Shown here: positions 21,525-31,657 of the stretch, one piece after another
Layout: the number at the start of each line of letters is the position of its first letter
How positions within the stretch are numbered: the stretch's first letter is position 1
Assembly: GCA_032718475.1 (NCBI GenBank)
Contig: JAUCBJ010007437.1
Location: 1-38,259, forward strand
Reading direction: 5' to 3'
Origin: Nemertoderma westbladi
Lineage: Eukaryota > Xenacoelomorpha > Nemertodermatida > Nemertodermatidae
DNA: 38,259 bases
Notes under the pieces: model-generated
The model's database searches: none
Seen by the model: the letters and a program-made list of their open reading frames with translations, nothing else
What the model was told of the DNA's origin: nothing
Program-made: the position numbers and the translations under genes

Positions 21525-24122
21525 TCATTTACGGAATTTGGATATCTGCCTTTTCTTAAAGTTTGTGATACTATCACATCGTATTTCGTCACTTTTCGCC
21601 TTCTGCATGTTATTGAAATATATGTTAATAATTGTTCGATAGATCGTGACGGAGTAGTTCTTATGGTAATCACAAAATGGCGATGTACCATAAAGTTCAA
21701 GGAAATGGAGTGCTGCCCTTCTTATAGGAATACCCGATCTCAATAGAATATGATGTACACAGTCTAATCTAGCAAAACACGTTGCCACAACATCCGTGAA
21801 TTCTTTTGAAGGTATTTTAAGTGCTCCTCTGTTCAAAACTTCAACATAGTCAGATGGATTTGATTGGGATCCGAATGGGTTAGTATCAGACCCACCAGCA
21901 CCACCACTATCATCTGTATAAAGGTTCGTTGGGCAACTATCGCAAGGTTGCTTAACTATTGACAGCTTGTGCAACAAGAAGCCTGACTCATATTTGACGA
22001 CTTCTAAGCTAATATCGGATAGCTCTGCGGTAAGTACGGGATCAACCATATCTGCCAATTCATTGTTGAGGGAAGTCCAGTTAATGGGATCGGGTCTAAA
22101 GCTTTCTTCCTTCCAGAAGTCAATGTGGCATTTTAATAAAGTTTGAAGACGAGTTATTCTTTCAGCATTTCTAACTTCTCGAAGTGATACTAGGAACCGA
22201 CCACCACTCATTTGCCGAAACTTAGAATATCTCAACTCCAATGGGTCAGACTGTAGCCGCGATGTCAATATATAATCATAGTCCTCCGCGAGAAGATCCT
22301 CAATTAGATCAGCTGCGCAACGTAGTGACTGTGAGAACGCTTTACTTGTCTGAGGGGTTAACCCACATCCACGCCACTGAATGCCATGATCTCCCACACT
22401 GACTGAAGATCGCCAATCGTCATTCCATTCAGCCAACTTGCGAAGGAATTCAGGTCTTTTATCGCCGGGGACTGCAGCATTACCAAGCTTGTTACATTGG
22501 TGGAATCTCTGTTTGGAGTTACTAATGAGCCACCAGGTGTTAATGAGTTGTAAGAACTGCGCCGTTGGCGCTCGGTTTGGAAAATATTGTTCCATAGCAG
22601 CGGTGGTCTTCTCATCGAATATAGCTAATGCCAACTTTACTGATTGTTTATTATTTCCTGGGTGGAGAGAGCTATATGTCAGTGAGTGTGCCATGCGAAA
22701 ATGGGCATCAAGCTGGTCGGCATCGTAAAGATCTAATAGGTCTCTCCATCTACATTCACCATTGATGACGGTGATTGGATCCTGGAAATCTGTAAATGAG
22801 AACGCAGGAAAATTAAAAGCCTTTCCATTGATAAGACTGTTTCGAATGTTCTTGACTAAGTGAACAGGATCGTACATCAGATATATTGTAGATCCATTAA
22901 ATTTAATAACACGATTCAAATAATAGAGATCAGTGGGGTCATTGGGGGGATATAATTGGAAAAGTTTAGCAAACATCGAAACATTCACAGACAGGTTGTC
23001 TGTCGATATTGCTCTGACATGTAATCCCGCACTAAATACATCATTCAGCACAGAGATAGTCTCGGTTGTCTGCCAGTCTTTAAGTACAGAGACGACTGGA
23101 ACTGCTCGCACGATGTAAGAGATACCCTTCTTTATGCTAACAACCATAAAGCAGACAATTCCACTAAAACATTCTCCGTCCTCGTTTACTCCAGTGAACT
23201 CTCCTTGGCTGTAACTGGCTTCCTTCTGTAGTTTCATCTCGTCTATTATTAGAATAACATCGGTATCAATTGCCCCTTTATTAACCATACCAATAAGAGC
23301 TTTCATCCCATCAACTCCGCCAACTTGTAGATTGTTCAGGAGTGTCCACGATGGCAACTGTATTTCTGATCGAAGTATAGAATACGCTTGGGCAGATGTA
23401 TACCGCATCATTAGCGCAAAGCGAATGACATTATGCGAATATGGGGGTCTTCCATATTTATCATAATTTTGATATTGCCATATCTCGTTGAAAATTTCTG
23501 AGGAAGAGTCATCACTGGCATTCTTCAGATATACTGCGAAGTTTTCAATTTGTGTCGTATTTGTGATTGTGCACAAACTCGATTTTGAGAACCAGATTGG
23601 AAGCGGAATAGGCCGCTGGCACAGTTCAAGCTGAACGTGTAAATCCCGAGATATCCTAATCGACCCCTTTAATCTAGGCATTCTGGATTGTGTGTCGAGT
23701 TCGTACAAAAAAACGCGTTCATCTGTTTTATCAAAAATATATCCATCGTCCAAAGATGTAACTCCGTAACGGATATTGAAAGACTGTTGTTCGTCGGGTT
23801 GGAAAATACGAACTGGGGGATTCCTCCGAGGCTGTTTAACAACTGTCGTTAGTGACTGAGGTGTGCCCGGAACACTAATAGTTGGAACAGGTGATGTTGA
23901 CCAATCTAGAGCTAAGTTTCCGGATGGCGTTGTCTTAAGGAAGTCCTCCTCGAAATGGTCGATGCAGACTCTCGAATATTCCGTTATGGAGAAATCCTTC
24001 CGATTGACGAACTTTGCCCAGCGATCTCGCAGATCTGAATTGATTGGGAATTTAAAACATGGTTTCCGAGGTGAACCTTTGTATCCAGTTTTACAGTTTA
24101 CTACGCAGCACTTGTTCACCAT
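21525..24122 (-). CDS. P-element/THAP9-type transposase
   Basis: 865 aa in one uninterrupted frame. It starts with a THAP zinc finger: CCVVNC (C5/C6-C10), a conserved W35, CIDH (C53-x2-H56) and the closing VPTI. THAP fingers bind DNA near the element ends. The catalytic RNase H-like part shows LIIDEMKL (D294), STDNLSVN (D375), YDPVHLVKNIRN (about 417-428, a P-family hallmark) and SRLQSDPLELRYSKFRQMSGG, which contains the probable catalytic E629. Drosophila P transposase (751 aa) and human THAP9 (903 aa) are of similar size. There are no frameshifts or stops, and the ATG directly precedes the THAP cysteines. Whether the P-like introns are truly absent, and whether the protein is active, cannot be judged from sequence alone. 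Confidence 0.9.
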   Translation of the reverse strand: MVNKCCVVNCKTGYKGSPRKPCFKFPINSDLRDRWAKFVNRKDFSITEYSRVCIDHFEEDFLKTTPSGNLALDWSTSPVPTISVPGTPQSLTTVVKQPRRNPPVRIFQPDEQQSFNIRYGVTSLDDGYIFDKTDERVFLYELDTQSRMPRLKGSIRISRDLHVQLELCQRPIPLPIWFSKSSLCTITNTTQIENFAVYLKNASDDSSSEIFNEIWQYQNYDKYGRPPYSHNVIRFALMMRYTSAQAYSILRSEIQLPSWTLLNNLQVGGVDGMKALIGMVNKGAIDTDVILIIDEMKLQKEASYSQGEFTGVNEDGECFSGIVCFMVVSIKKGISYIVRAVPVVSVLKDWQTTETISVLNDVFSAGLHVRAISTDNLSVNVSMFAKLFQLYPPNDPTDLYYLNRVIKFNGSTIYLMYDPVHLVKNIRNSLINGKAFNFPAFSFTDFQDPITVINGECRWRDLLDLYDADQLDAHFRMAHSLTYSSLHPGNNKQSVKLALAIFDEKTTAAMEQYFPNRAPTAQFLQLINTWWLISNSKQRFHQCNKLGNAAVPGDKRPEFLRKLAEWNDDWRSSVSVGDHGIQWRGCGLTPQTSKAFSQSLRCAADLIEDLLAEDYDYILTSRLQSDPLELRYSKFRQMSGGRFLVSLREVRNAERITRLQTLLKCHIDFWKEESFRPDPINWTSLNNELADMVDPVLTAELSDISLEVVKYESGFLLHKLSIVKQPCDSCPTNLYTDDSGGAGGSDTNPFGSQSNPSDYVEVLNRGALKIPSKEFTDVVATCFARLDCVHHILLRSGIPIRRAALHFLELYGTSPFCDYHKNYSVTIYRTIINIYFNNMQKAKSDEIRCDSITNFKKRQISKFRK

Positions 24123-24404
24123 ACTGTGTACCGCGACTCCCGGGTCGTCTGACGCTGATGACGGGGGCTTGGCACCGGCAACCGTTATAAAGGAATGTCG
24201 TGGTGCGCTGGTGCCCAGTGTCTGTGTGAATAGGTGACTAAGTCTAATAACATATGAATGAATTAATTTCCATATATATAAAATGCCAAATTATTAATAA
24301 ATATTTATAATTATTACTGTATTAGGCTGCAGAGCTGGTGGGAATAGGCCTACGACAACTGGGTATGAGATCTCCTACTGTAGTGCAGTACTGTACCGCA
24401 GTGT

Positions 24405-24471
24405 ATAAGTGGCCTCTTTTCAAGTGGCCTCTCAAGGTGACCTGGTAGGCCGTAGTATATAGTAGGCCATG
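24405..24471 (-). repeat. Terminal inverted repeat, right end of P-like element
   Basis: Inverse of 20870-20936. Its outer end CCATG abuts element B sequence at 24472 with no gap. Confidence 0.88.
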
Positions 24472-25650
24472 GTTACACATACCGTTATAGTTAAATTAAC
24501 CCCGGTACTACACGGGCTGCTTGGCGTAGGTAAAGACTGGTGACTTTGTGCTCCGGTCACTCCAGCAGATGCCGTGGTTCTTTTAACTGTTCAAGTATAT
24601 TTAACTACTGATTATTTGTTGTACCAGTACTTGTACCTAATTTAGTTCCTAATTTAATAATTTAGTTAATTAACTTCCAGGTAGGAACACTCCGTGATAC
24701 ATAACGTAGTACCTATAGCGATACGGCTATAGGTCGTCAGGCGGTGGTATTTTCCTATCTGGACAGTGCAATATATTTACTACTACTTATTATTTTCAAA
24801 TACCGTAGTACCCTGTCCGTTGTAATAACCAGAATTCTAACCCTTTGTTAGGCTGGTTTGTAGACTTCCTGTAAAATTACCCTAAAATTTCGTACGTAAT
24901 ATTTTTGTTGTGTTTAGTTAGAGAATTAATCTCACCCGTATTGTAAGTAATTCGTAGATAAGTAACTTAGGAAGTAGAATTATCTGTTTTAGTGTCTAAT
25001 AAGTAGCACTTCACTGAGAGCGCACAGCTTTTGTGTAGTGATTACTTCCCAGAAATAATAACATCTATTTCAATATTGTAACAAAACCCCTCATACGGGT
25101 ACATATAAATCCACTAAATCTATTAATAAAATAGTAGGCCTGTTATACAACACTTAGGTCTTAATATCAGTTGGACTGCTGCTCAAATAACGGTAATAGA
25201 GTAAGTAAAGTAACCAAGTAACCCCTAACATTCAGAAATTCAATTATTTTTAAAATAATTGACATACCGGTATTTACAATAGGCTTATTATATTTATTCT
25301 ATAAATTTAGGCTGAAATCATACCGGTATTCTGTAATTAATTCTAGTCTGTAATAATTATACTTATATATACTATAAGTGTCAGCTGTATACCGGTATTC
25401 ACGATAGGCCTATTATATATTTATATATAGTTGTGCTAAAATTATATACCGGTACTCTGTGACAAATCTAGTCTGTAATAATACTTATATATATACTATA
25501 AGCATACCGGTATTCTAATATATTATATATATATCACGCTACACTGAGTAGCAGTATCGGTAATTAATTATTAGGCTAACAGTGATACTGAATTACTAGA
25601 CTTACTTTAGCTGTATTTATAGCCGTAGGCATTCAACTGTGTAAACAAAC
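24472..25650 (+). other. Leader of element B (partial)
   Basis: Matches 9326-10578 of A in inverse. It includes the set of five TACCGGTA-type palindromes (about 25264 to 25515) before the gag ATG. No gene seen. Confidence 0.7.
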
Positions 25651-28620
25651 ATGTCTGACACAAAACGGGCACTGTCAGATAGTCTTTTGGAAGGTGTTAG
25701 AATGAGTCTTAGACTTGGACAGGGTCTTGAAAGGAAGATGGCAGAGGCAATGGCAACAGCAGAAGCGGAAAGAAAGGCGGCAGAGACAATGGCAACAGCA
25801 GAAGCGGAAAGAAAGGCGGCAGAGGCAATGGCAACAGTAGAAGCGGAAAGAAAGATAGCGACACCTGTACTCCCAGAACCTGCCTATAAATTCCCTTTGT
25901 ACAGTACTAAACTACCTGTGCCCAGTAGGACTGTTCCCGAGTCCGAACCCATCCTGGACGCCGAGCGAGATATCAAGAATTTATCGCCCGTCGTCTCTCG
26001 CTCGCCCGCTACTACGTTGGCGACTCCCGCTTCGGCGGTTGAGTGGGTAGCTGAGGGACGACGGGAGATGGGTCTCCTGCTCGAGCAGCTGAGGGAACAC
26101 TGTTTCTGCTCCTCTCAGCAGGTCCGGGAAATGGAAGAGACTGTTCAGCAGTTCAAGGGAACAGTCAGGGAAAGTAGGTTAGAGTTGCAAAAGGTGCAGC
26201 AAAGTATCGCGTTAGAACGCGATAAATTAGTCAATTTACAAAAGGGTATACCACCACCCCCTGTAACAATGTGTCAACCCGTTAGGTCTGAAGTATCTCA
26301 TGCGCAAGGTGTGGAGCCTACACGCATCTATACTGCTAGTGAAGTAGAAACTCCTATAGTAAACCCTATTCAGGGTAATTATAAACCTGTTGATAATAAT
26401 ATTCCATATAGACCTGATCATAATCCGAGAAATTTATATACCGATAATTCTATATTCAATAGTACGATGGCTCAAGAAAGTTTTACGCGTCAAATGGCTA
26501 GAACCGAAGCCCATCAAGCGGTAAAGGTTGGAGAGATCGTCAAGTTCAATGGAGATGAGATGAAATGGTTACCTTTTAATGAATATTACAAAGATAACAT
26601 ACAGAATTCTGTGCTATCTAACGGAGAGAAACTCAGATACCTCATCGAATGCTTGGAAGGACCTCCCAAGTTAATGGCGTTAAAATTTATTGGACATCCA
26701 GATGGATTAAGACAAGTTTGGGATACATTAAACATCAGGTATGGTAATAGGACTAACATAGCTAGGTATTTATATGCGAAATTAATGGCGCCCCGAAAGT
26801 TTCTTAGCAGCGGGATTATAGAATTTTCCGATGAGATTCAGGAGATCTGTAGACAGCTAGATTGGTTAGGTAAGTCTCATGAATACCAGAACTCTATGGT
26901 TGTAGGAGCCTTAGCATCTACTTTACCAAAGGGTGGAGTAGGTACACGCTGGGACAAGAAAGTGTTATATATGATGGAACAACAACAACGAGACCCTACC
27001 ATGGCTGATCTCATGTCCTTCTTAGATAGTGAAGTAAAATTACAACTCATAAAGCAGTCCAGAGAGAAAACATCGGAAAATAAGGTAAGTGAGAAACCCA
27101 TTTCTAGGAGAAGGGTAACACCAGTGTGTTATACTGACGACGACGAAAGCCAAGTCTCTCAGGAAGAGGACAGCGGGAAAGACACAGCAAAATCTTACTA
27201 TGACAACAAGACCTATAAAGACGTAAGTAAATATAAGTCTCGAACCAGTGACAGGAGAGAACAGGTAACAACAATTCCTCCTACGTCTCCTAAGAGAATT
27301 CGCGGAAGAAAGCCCGAAGAAAGAACGAGAGTGCATAACGTTACCCAAGGTAAAGTGAGTAACATCAAACCAAAATGTGCGCTGTGCGACGGGCCCCACC
27401 GTTTGAGTGTGTGTGCTGAATTCCTAAAGAAATCCCTGGTAGACAGACGTGAAGTCATGTGGGATAAGCGGTTATGCTATAATTGCCTCAGACAAGGACA
27501 CCAACGGCGAACCTGTTACTCCGACGTAAGGTGTGCAAAGTGCGGTGCGAAACATCACATCTTGTTACACAGTGAATTCGAACGAAACAACCCGAGTCAG
27601 GTAAGTGAGCCCGAACTACATGTCCAATTCAGTGATGTAAATGACACTGATCAAGAGTCTGAGATGGAAGGATTCTATACTGACGAATTCTCCGACGCCA
27701 ACGAATCCTGTTACCTAATCAATACCGTGGTGTATCGAGCACTTACTTACGAAAAGGACACCGACAATGAGTTCCCCCCAACTACCTTTGACAGACAACC
27801 ATCTTGGAAAGCTCCAACTTCCAACGTAGGAATCAGAGAATTTCCTGTAGTGCAGGTAAGAGTTCACGGTCCTACCAAAAGTTACATAGTGAACGCCCTC
27901 CTTGACTCCGGCAGCACAGGAACATTCATCGATCAAGAACTAGCCGAAGATATCTTTGCTGGACAACCCAAATTCCAAACTAAGTTGAATATGTCCGGAA
28001 TTATGCAGGTTTGGAAATCTACCATAACGGCAGATTACTATGTAGGTGCGTTGTCCACCCCCCAGGATAAATTAGGAGCACAAAGTATAAGGTCAGTAAA
28101 AATGGTGGCTATAAAGAACTTCGCTACTACCCAAGTAGAACCTTATAACTGGGACGAAGACGAGAGCATCCAACAGCTTAAGATACCTCAATTCCAGACA
28201 GATTATCCTGGAGTACAAATACTCATCGGCCAAAACGCGCATGAGGCGCTCGAGACATTGGAGAAACGGCCTGCTCAACCGCAGCCACTACAAACCTATG
28301 CGGTAAGAACTAGAGTAGGTTGGTACTTCACTGGCCCTTCCCGTAGAACTCTCAAAGAGAGATTACCTCAACAACAGGTATACCAAGTAAAGGAATGGGA
28401 AGTGGAGAGCAGTGATGTGGACGATCCAACTGAGGGAACACCATACTCCTCAGATAATGACTATATTAACTCCAATGTAGATCAATGGAGACATTGCCTT
28501 GGGACGATTAATCCAGCCGACATGCGTGTGACTATATCATTTTATATTTGTTTTTATTTTATATTTATGTATGTATTATTATGTAATTTTATTATAATCG
28601 TTTCCTTTAATTTTATTTAG
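25651..28620 (+). CDS. gag-pro: Element B gag-protease (BEL/Pao type), open frame without RT
   Basis: 989 aa, uninterrupted. The N-terminus has three near-copies of a 15-residue unit (MATAEAERKAAE) where A has about 200 more codons, then a coiled-coil-like stretch (about 130-200). The BEL-type gag core is at about 295-460 (FNGDEMKWLPFNEYYKDNIQ). Zinc motifs are C576-x2-C579-x3-H583-x4-C588, C609-x2-C612-x4-H617-x4-C622 and CAKCGAKHHILLH (628-640). The aspartic protease has D752-S-G at LLDSGSTGTF, and ILIGQNAHEAL and VGWYFTGP follow. It then jumps to RHCLGTINPAD (947-957), which in full BEL/Pao elements follows RNase H. After NPAD a further deletion of about 300 bp relative to A joins 32 codons of former non-coding DNA. 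The product could assemble particles and process itself, but not copy RNA. Confidence 0.88.
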   Translation: MSDTKRALSDSLLEGVRMSLRLGQGLERKMAEAMATAEAERKAAETMATAEAERKAAEAMATVEAERKIATPVLPEPAYKFPLYSTKLPVPSRTVPESEPILDAERDIKNLSPVVSRSPATTLATPASAVEWVAEGRREMGLLLEQLREHCFCSSQQVREMEETVQQFKGTVRESRLELQKVQQSIALERDKLVNLQKGIPPPPVTMCQPVRSEVSHAQGVEPTRIYTASEVETPIVNPIQGNYKPVDNNIPYRPDHNPRNLYTDNSIFNSTMAQESFTRQMARTEAHQAVKVGEIVKFNGDEMKWLPFNEYYKDNIQNSVLSNGEKLRYLIECLEGPPKLMALKFIGHPDGLRQVWDTLNIRYGNRTNIARYLYAKLMAPRKFLSSGIIEFSDEIQEICRQLDWLGKSHEYQNSMVVGALASTLPKGGVGTRWDKKVLYMMEQQQRDPTMADLMSFLDSEVKLQLIKQSREKTSENKVSEKPISRRRVTPVCYTDDDESQVSQEEDSGKDTAKSYYDNKTYKDVSKYKSRTSDRREQVTTIPPTSPKRIRGRKPEERTRVHNVTQGKVSNIKPKCALCDGPHRLSVCAEFLKKSLVDRREVMWDKRLCYNCLRQGHQRRTCYSDVRCAKCGAKHHILLHSEFERNNPSQVSEPELHVQFSDVNDTDQESEMEGFYTDEFSDANESCYLINTVVYRALTYEKDTDNEFPPTTFDRQPSWKAPTSNVGIREFPVVQVRVHGPTKSYIVNALLDSGSTGTFIDQELAEDIFAGQPKFQTKLNMSGIMQVWKSTITADYYVGALSTPQDKLGAQSIRSVKMVAIKNFATTQVEPYNWDEDESIQQLKIPQFQTDYPGVQILIGQNAHEALETLEKRPAQPQPLQTYAVRTRVGWYFTGPSRRTLKERLPQQQVYQVKEWEVESSDVDDPTEGTPYSSDNDYINSNVDQWRHCLGTINPADMRVTISFYICFYFIFMYVLLCNFIIIVSFNFI

Positions 28621-30131
28621 TAGAATGTTATTTTAGTGATTATTTGGTAGATTAGTGCAATATATTAGTGTTTATTACGTAATTACATATATAATATATA
28701 TTTAGTGTGACGGCGAGAAATAATTTTTTCTCTTTCCTTACTATCCGTATCATATTATAAATACGTGACTACAGTAAGATGAAATGTCCGTACTTATTAA
28801 AGTACAATAAAGCCACTACTATATTCAAGTATTATTGGTAGGCAGAGTATTAGGAATGCAAAGTTCAGATCCTCGTGTCTCGGCTAAACCAAGCTCTGGG
28901 TAGACCTTGGAAACGACTTGCCTCTTCACACTGACATTGCTTCGTGCGATATTGCTCTTCTACCGTATATTAAATAATACATATAGTAGCGTGATGTCCC
29001 TAACAGTAGCGTAAAACGCAAATAAATCTGTTAAACCTTTTGACCATCTGTAATTCTAGTCGATTAAGATATCGCGGCACCCACCGATATACTTGAAAGA
29101 CAAATTCTAGAATCAGTGGTTAACGTCCCCAGACAAGTTCTGGAATAAATCGGTGCCCATCTTAAATATTAATTTAATATTTATTAAAATCTGTAAAATT
29201 CAGATCCTTTAAAATTTCTAGTCAATTACGATATCGTAGCACTTACCGATACTCTTAAAAGACAATTTTAGAGAATTAAGGATCCTAGGTCCCCAGACAT
29301 GCTCTGGAATAAAATTGTGTCAATTTTACCATCAAATAATAAAATTCACGGGAATAAATTTAAATTCATATCTTAAATGAATTTCATAAATTTGTCATTT
29401 GTGCAATTTATAACATTCCCAAAATTCCATTAATTAATAGATCATGGGAGCGGAGATTCATCCTATTGAGTGTATTAGAGTGCGAGAATCTCCAACATAT
29501 AGTCAATAGCCGATAAAATTAATAAAATCATACATAAAGAGGATATTGACAATTAAAGAATTACTATTAAATAGCATTCCAGATCTGTATGCATTGGAAT
29601 TACCCTAATTCTACCGCTAGCTTTCCATAATGTCACCATAGCAACACCCACGCTAGAATTAGAAGCAAGTTAAAAGAACAATAGAAAGCTTGTCCCATTG
29701 CATAGCATAGAGAATACATAGCACACTGTTAGTATCCAAGGATACACAGTAATAACCTGACATTCTGGAAGGCACTGACTAACGGACAAATGGCCTGTAT
29801 GTGTACAATTGGTGACAGTTGTGTGGAATTTGTGCGTTTATAGGTGAATGTTACTGCTAAAGTATGTTTACAGTATCTAGTCGCAATTGTGAAAGTAACC
29901 CAACTCTCCTATAGAAAGAACCTAAAGTGGATTCAAGCCTTTGGGACGGACAGTGGAGTGACTTGTGCCGGTTATCGTTGTCGTGCTGTTGCTACATGTT
30001 GGCGTAAACACCGCGACGACGGTACATCGGCGCTGAGAATCCCACTGTCCGGGGGCAAAGAGAGGTAGGCAGCGACGCCCGCTCGCCTAAACATAAACTC
30101 ATTACAATATTAATAAACTCAGATAGCAGAT
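28621..30131 (+). other. Non-coding spacer of element B
   Basis: Counterpart of 3127-4753. It holds the duplicated stem-loop block and a 74-codon frame (29844-30068) that is interrupted in A. A donor-like AGAG/GTAGGC occurs near 30061 and an acceptor-like CAG at about 30127, just before the second ORF. This could allow a spliced message, but it is not shown. Confidence 0.5.
29129..29313 (+). repeat. Duplicated stem-loop followed by AATAAA, element B
   Basis: CCAGACAAGTTCTGG at 29129-29143 is followed by AATAAA (29144-29149). CCAGACATGCTCTGG at 29293-29307 is followed by AATAAA (29308-29313). The stems are the same and the loops differ. Each is the end of a degenerate block of about 100 bp that also shares GATATCG and ACCGATA. 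Confidence 0.55.
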
Positions 30132-31579
30132 ATGACGGAGTTGATAGAAGATGATCTTGGTATCAGGGAGCGATATACTCTACCTTTACAAGCATTTGTG
30201 GATAGCTTGATACGCGGCGAAGCCGATCCAACATTACGGAGGACGATGGTCGTTATATCGAACCGCCGATGTCCCAAGAGCAACTTACGCGTGAATTGGA
30301 CTATCGAAAATTCACCGCTCGCTATACGCATCGTAATGGTACGTATATGGACTTCCTAACTACCGGCCATCCTATCGATTTACATGATACGGACGATGTA
30401 GACACCGAAAGGGAAATGGTTCTATTTAAATATCATACCCAGTGGAGTCGTAACGATAAACCGAGAATAGATCACGAAAATTCTATTCGTAACAGACTTG
30501 GAAGACGAACCAATATGCCTAGAAGCTGAGGAGATTCAGCCTATCGCGCCCGGAACAGCGACAACGATTACATCCTAGAATGGTATCAAGGTCCACAGTG
30601 TCTCACTGCGTACGATTATCGCCATGCCAACTATGTTTCTCGGCAACGTTGTCGGTTATGCGCATCGAGAGACCATGTTACGCCCATGGACACAAACATC
30701 CGCTGTTCCTATTTCCACGAACAACCGGCGATGGAAATTTATTGTGCGTATTGCAGACTCAATAACTTGCACATTTTTGCGGTTTGCCCTCAATTTATGA
30801 CTCAATGTCACCATTGTCAACTAAAGGGACACGCCAGTTTCGATTGCCCTTTTAATCACGATTTGGAAAGCGTAGATGAAATGATCACACTACGTTACAT
30901 CAGAGCTTGGGAAGCGAACGCTGATTTACATTGTGATTCACGCCATCGTTATTATCTTGGACGCGCTTACGAAGGAGTTTATGCGTTCCATCCTTATCTA
31001 TTCGCTTCTGTCGAACAGAAATCACGCATATCGAGTTACGAACTACTGAAGCGCGTCGGAGAATGTATTTCAACCAAGTTCGTACGCAAATTTCTCAGGA
31101 GTGTTAATCCTAGCGACCTTCATTCATATAACCTAATCAATTTTATCCGTCAGGATCCGGACTATGGAGACTTATTTGTTAACTCAAACCCCGAGTTACA
31201 GGAAGTATATCGACGGCCTTACGAATACCGAGCCCGCGAACGCGAGTTGGAAAGAAACATTAAACCCGGGAAGTTTCTGACTGCCTATGGTCCACCCACG
31301 GCTCTCGTTCAGACCACTCTTAAAGGACCCGTAAGAGCGGCCGTCCTAAAACGCGCTCTCAAGGCCGTTAGATCCCTCTCCCCCGACGTTGATGTCAATC
31401 AACCCGGCACTTCGACTGGCGGATACACCGACCATAATCTTACACCCTCTGATGCAATCATATTGCACCCTTCACCCAGGAGTTATAGCCCTCCTTGTAA
31501 AGTGGCTCCCCCCAAAGAGAAAAAGACTCTGGCCAGCTTTAAAAAACTGCGCAAACGCCGTCCGCGCAAGAAAGACTAA
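30132..31579 (+). pseudogene. Element B second ORF, cysteine-rich accessory protein, damaged N-terminal half
   Basis: The C-terminal 298-codon frame (30686-31579) is open and contains CSYFHEQPAMEIYCAYC, the zinc knuckle CHHCQLKGHASFDC (CX2CX4HX4C) and the basic tail KKLRKRRPRKKD. The frame is readable further upstream to about 30530, adding a CRLC pair. The N-terminal part starts at the ATG at 30132 like A, shifts frame after one lost base near 30232 (frame continues at 30269-30529), then stops. From about 30520 to 30685 the sequence is unrelated to the matching part of A (about 2430-2745). Family not recognised; nucleic-acid binding is inferred from the knuckle and basic tail. Confidence 0.6.
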
Positions 31580-31657
31580 CTGTTTAGAGTATTTACGTAT
31601 ATTAGAAACTGTGATTTTGTATATTTTATAGACTCAAATCCCATTTTCTGGGAGCGG

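Larger units (their letters stand above)
20870..24471 (-). mobile_element. P-element-like DNA transposon (THAP transposase)
   Basis: 3,602 bp with 67-bp terminal inverted repeats (20870-20936 and 24405-24471) starting CATGGCCTACTATATACTAC. I see one mismatch between them. Drosophila P elements likewise start CATG. It holds one transposase gene on the minus strand. The 8-bp target duplication expected for P elements is absent: the left flank is AGCACTAC, the right GTTACACA. The right flank is sequence of element B, so the insertion was into B. Confidence 0.85.
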
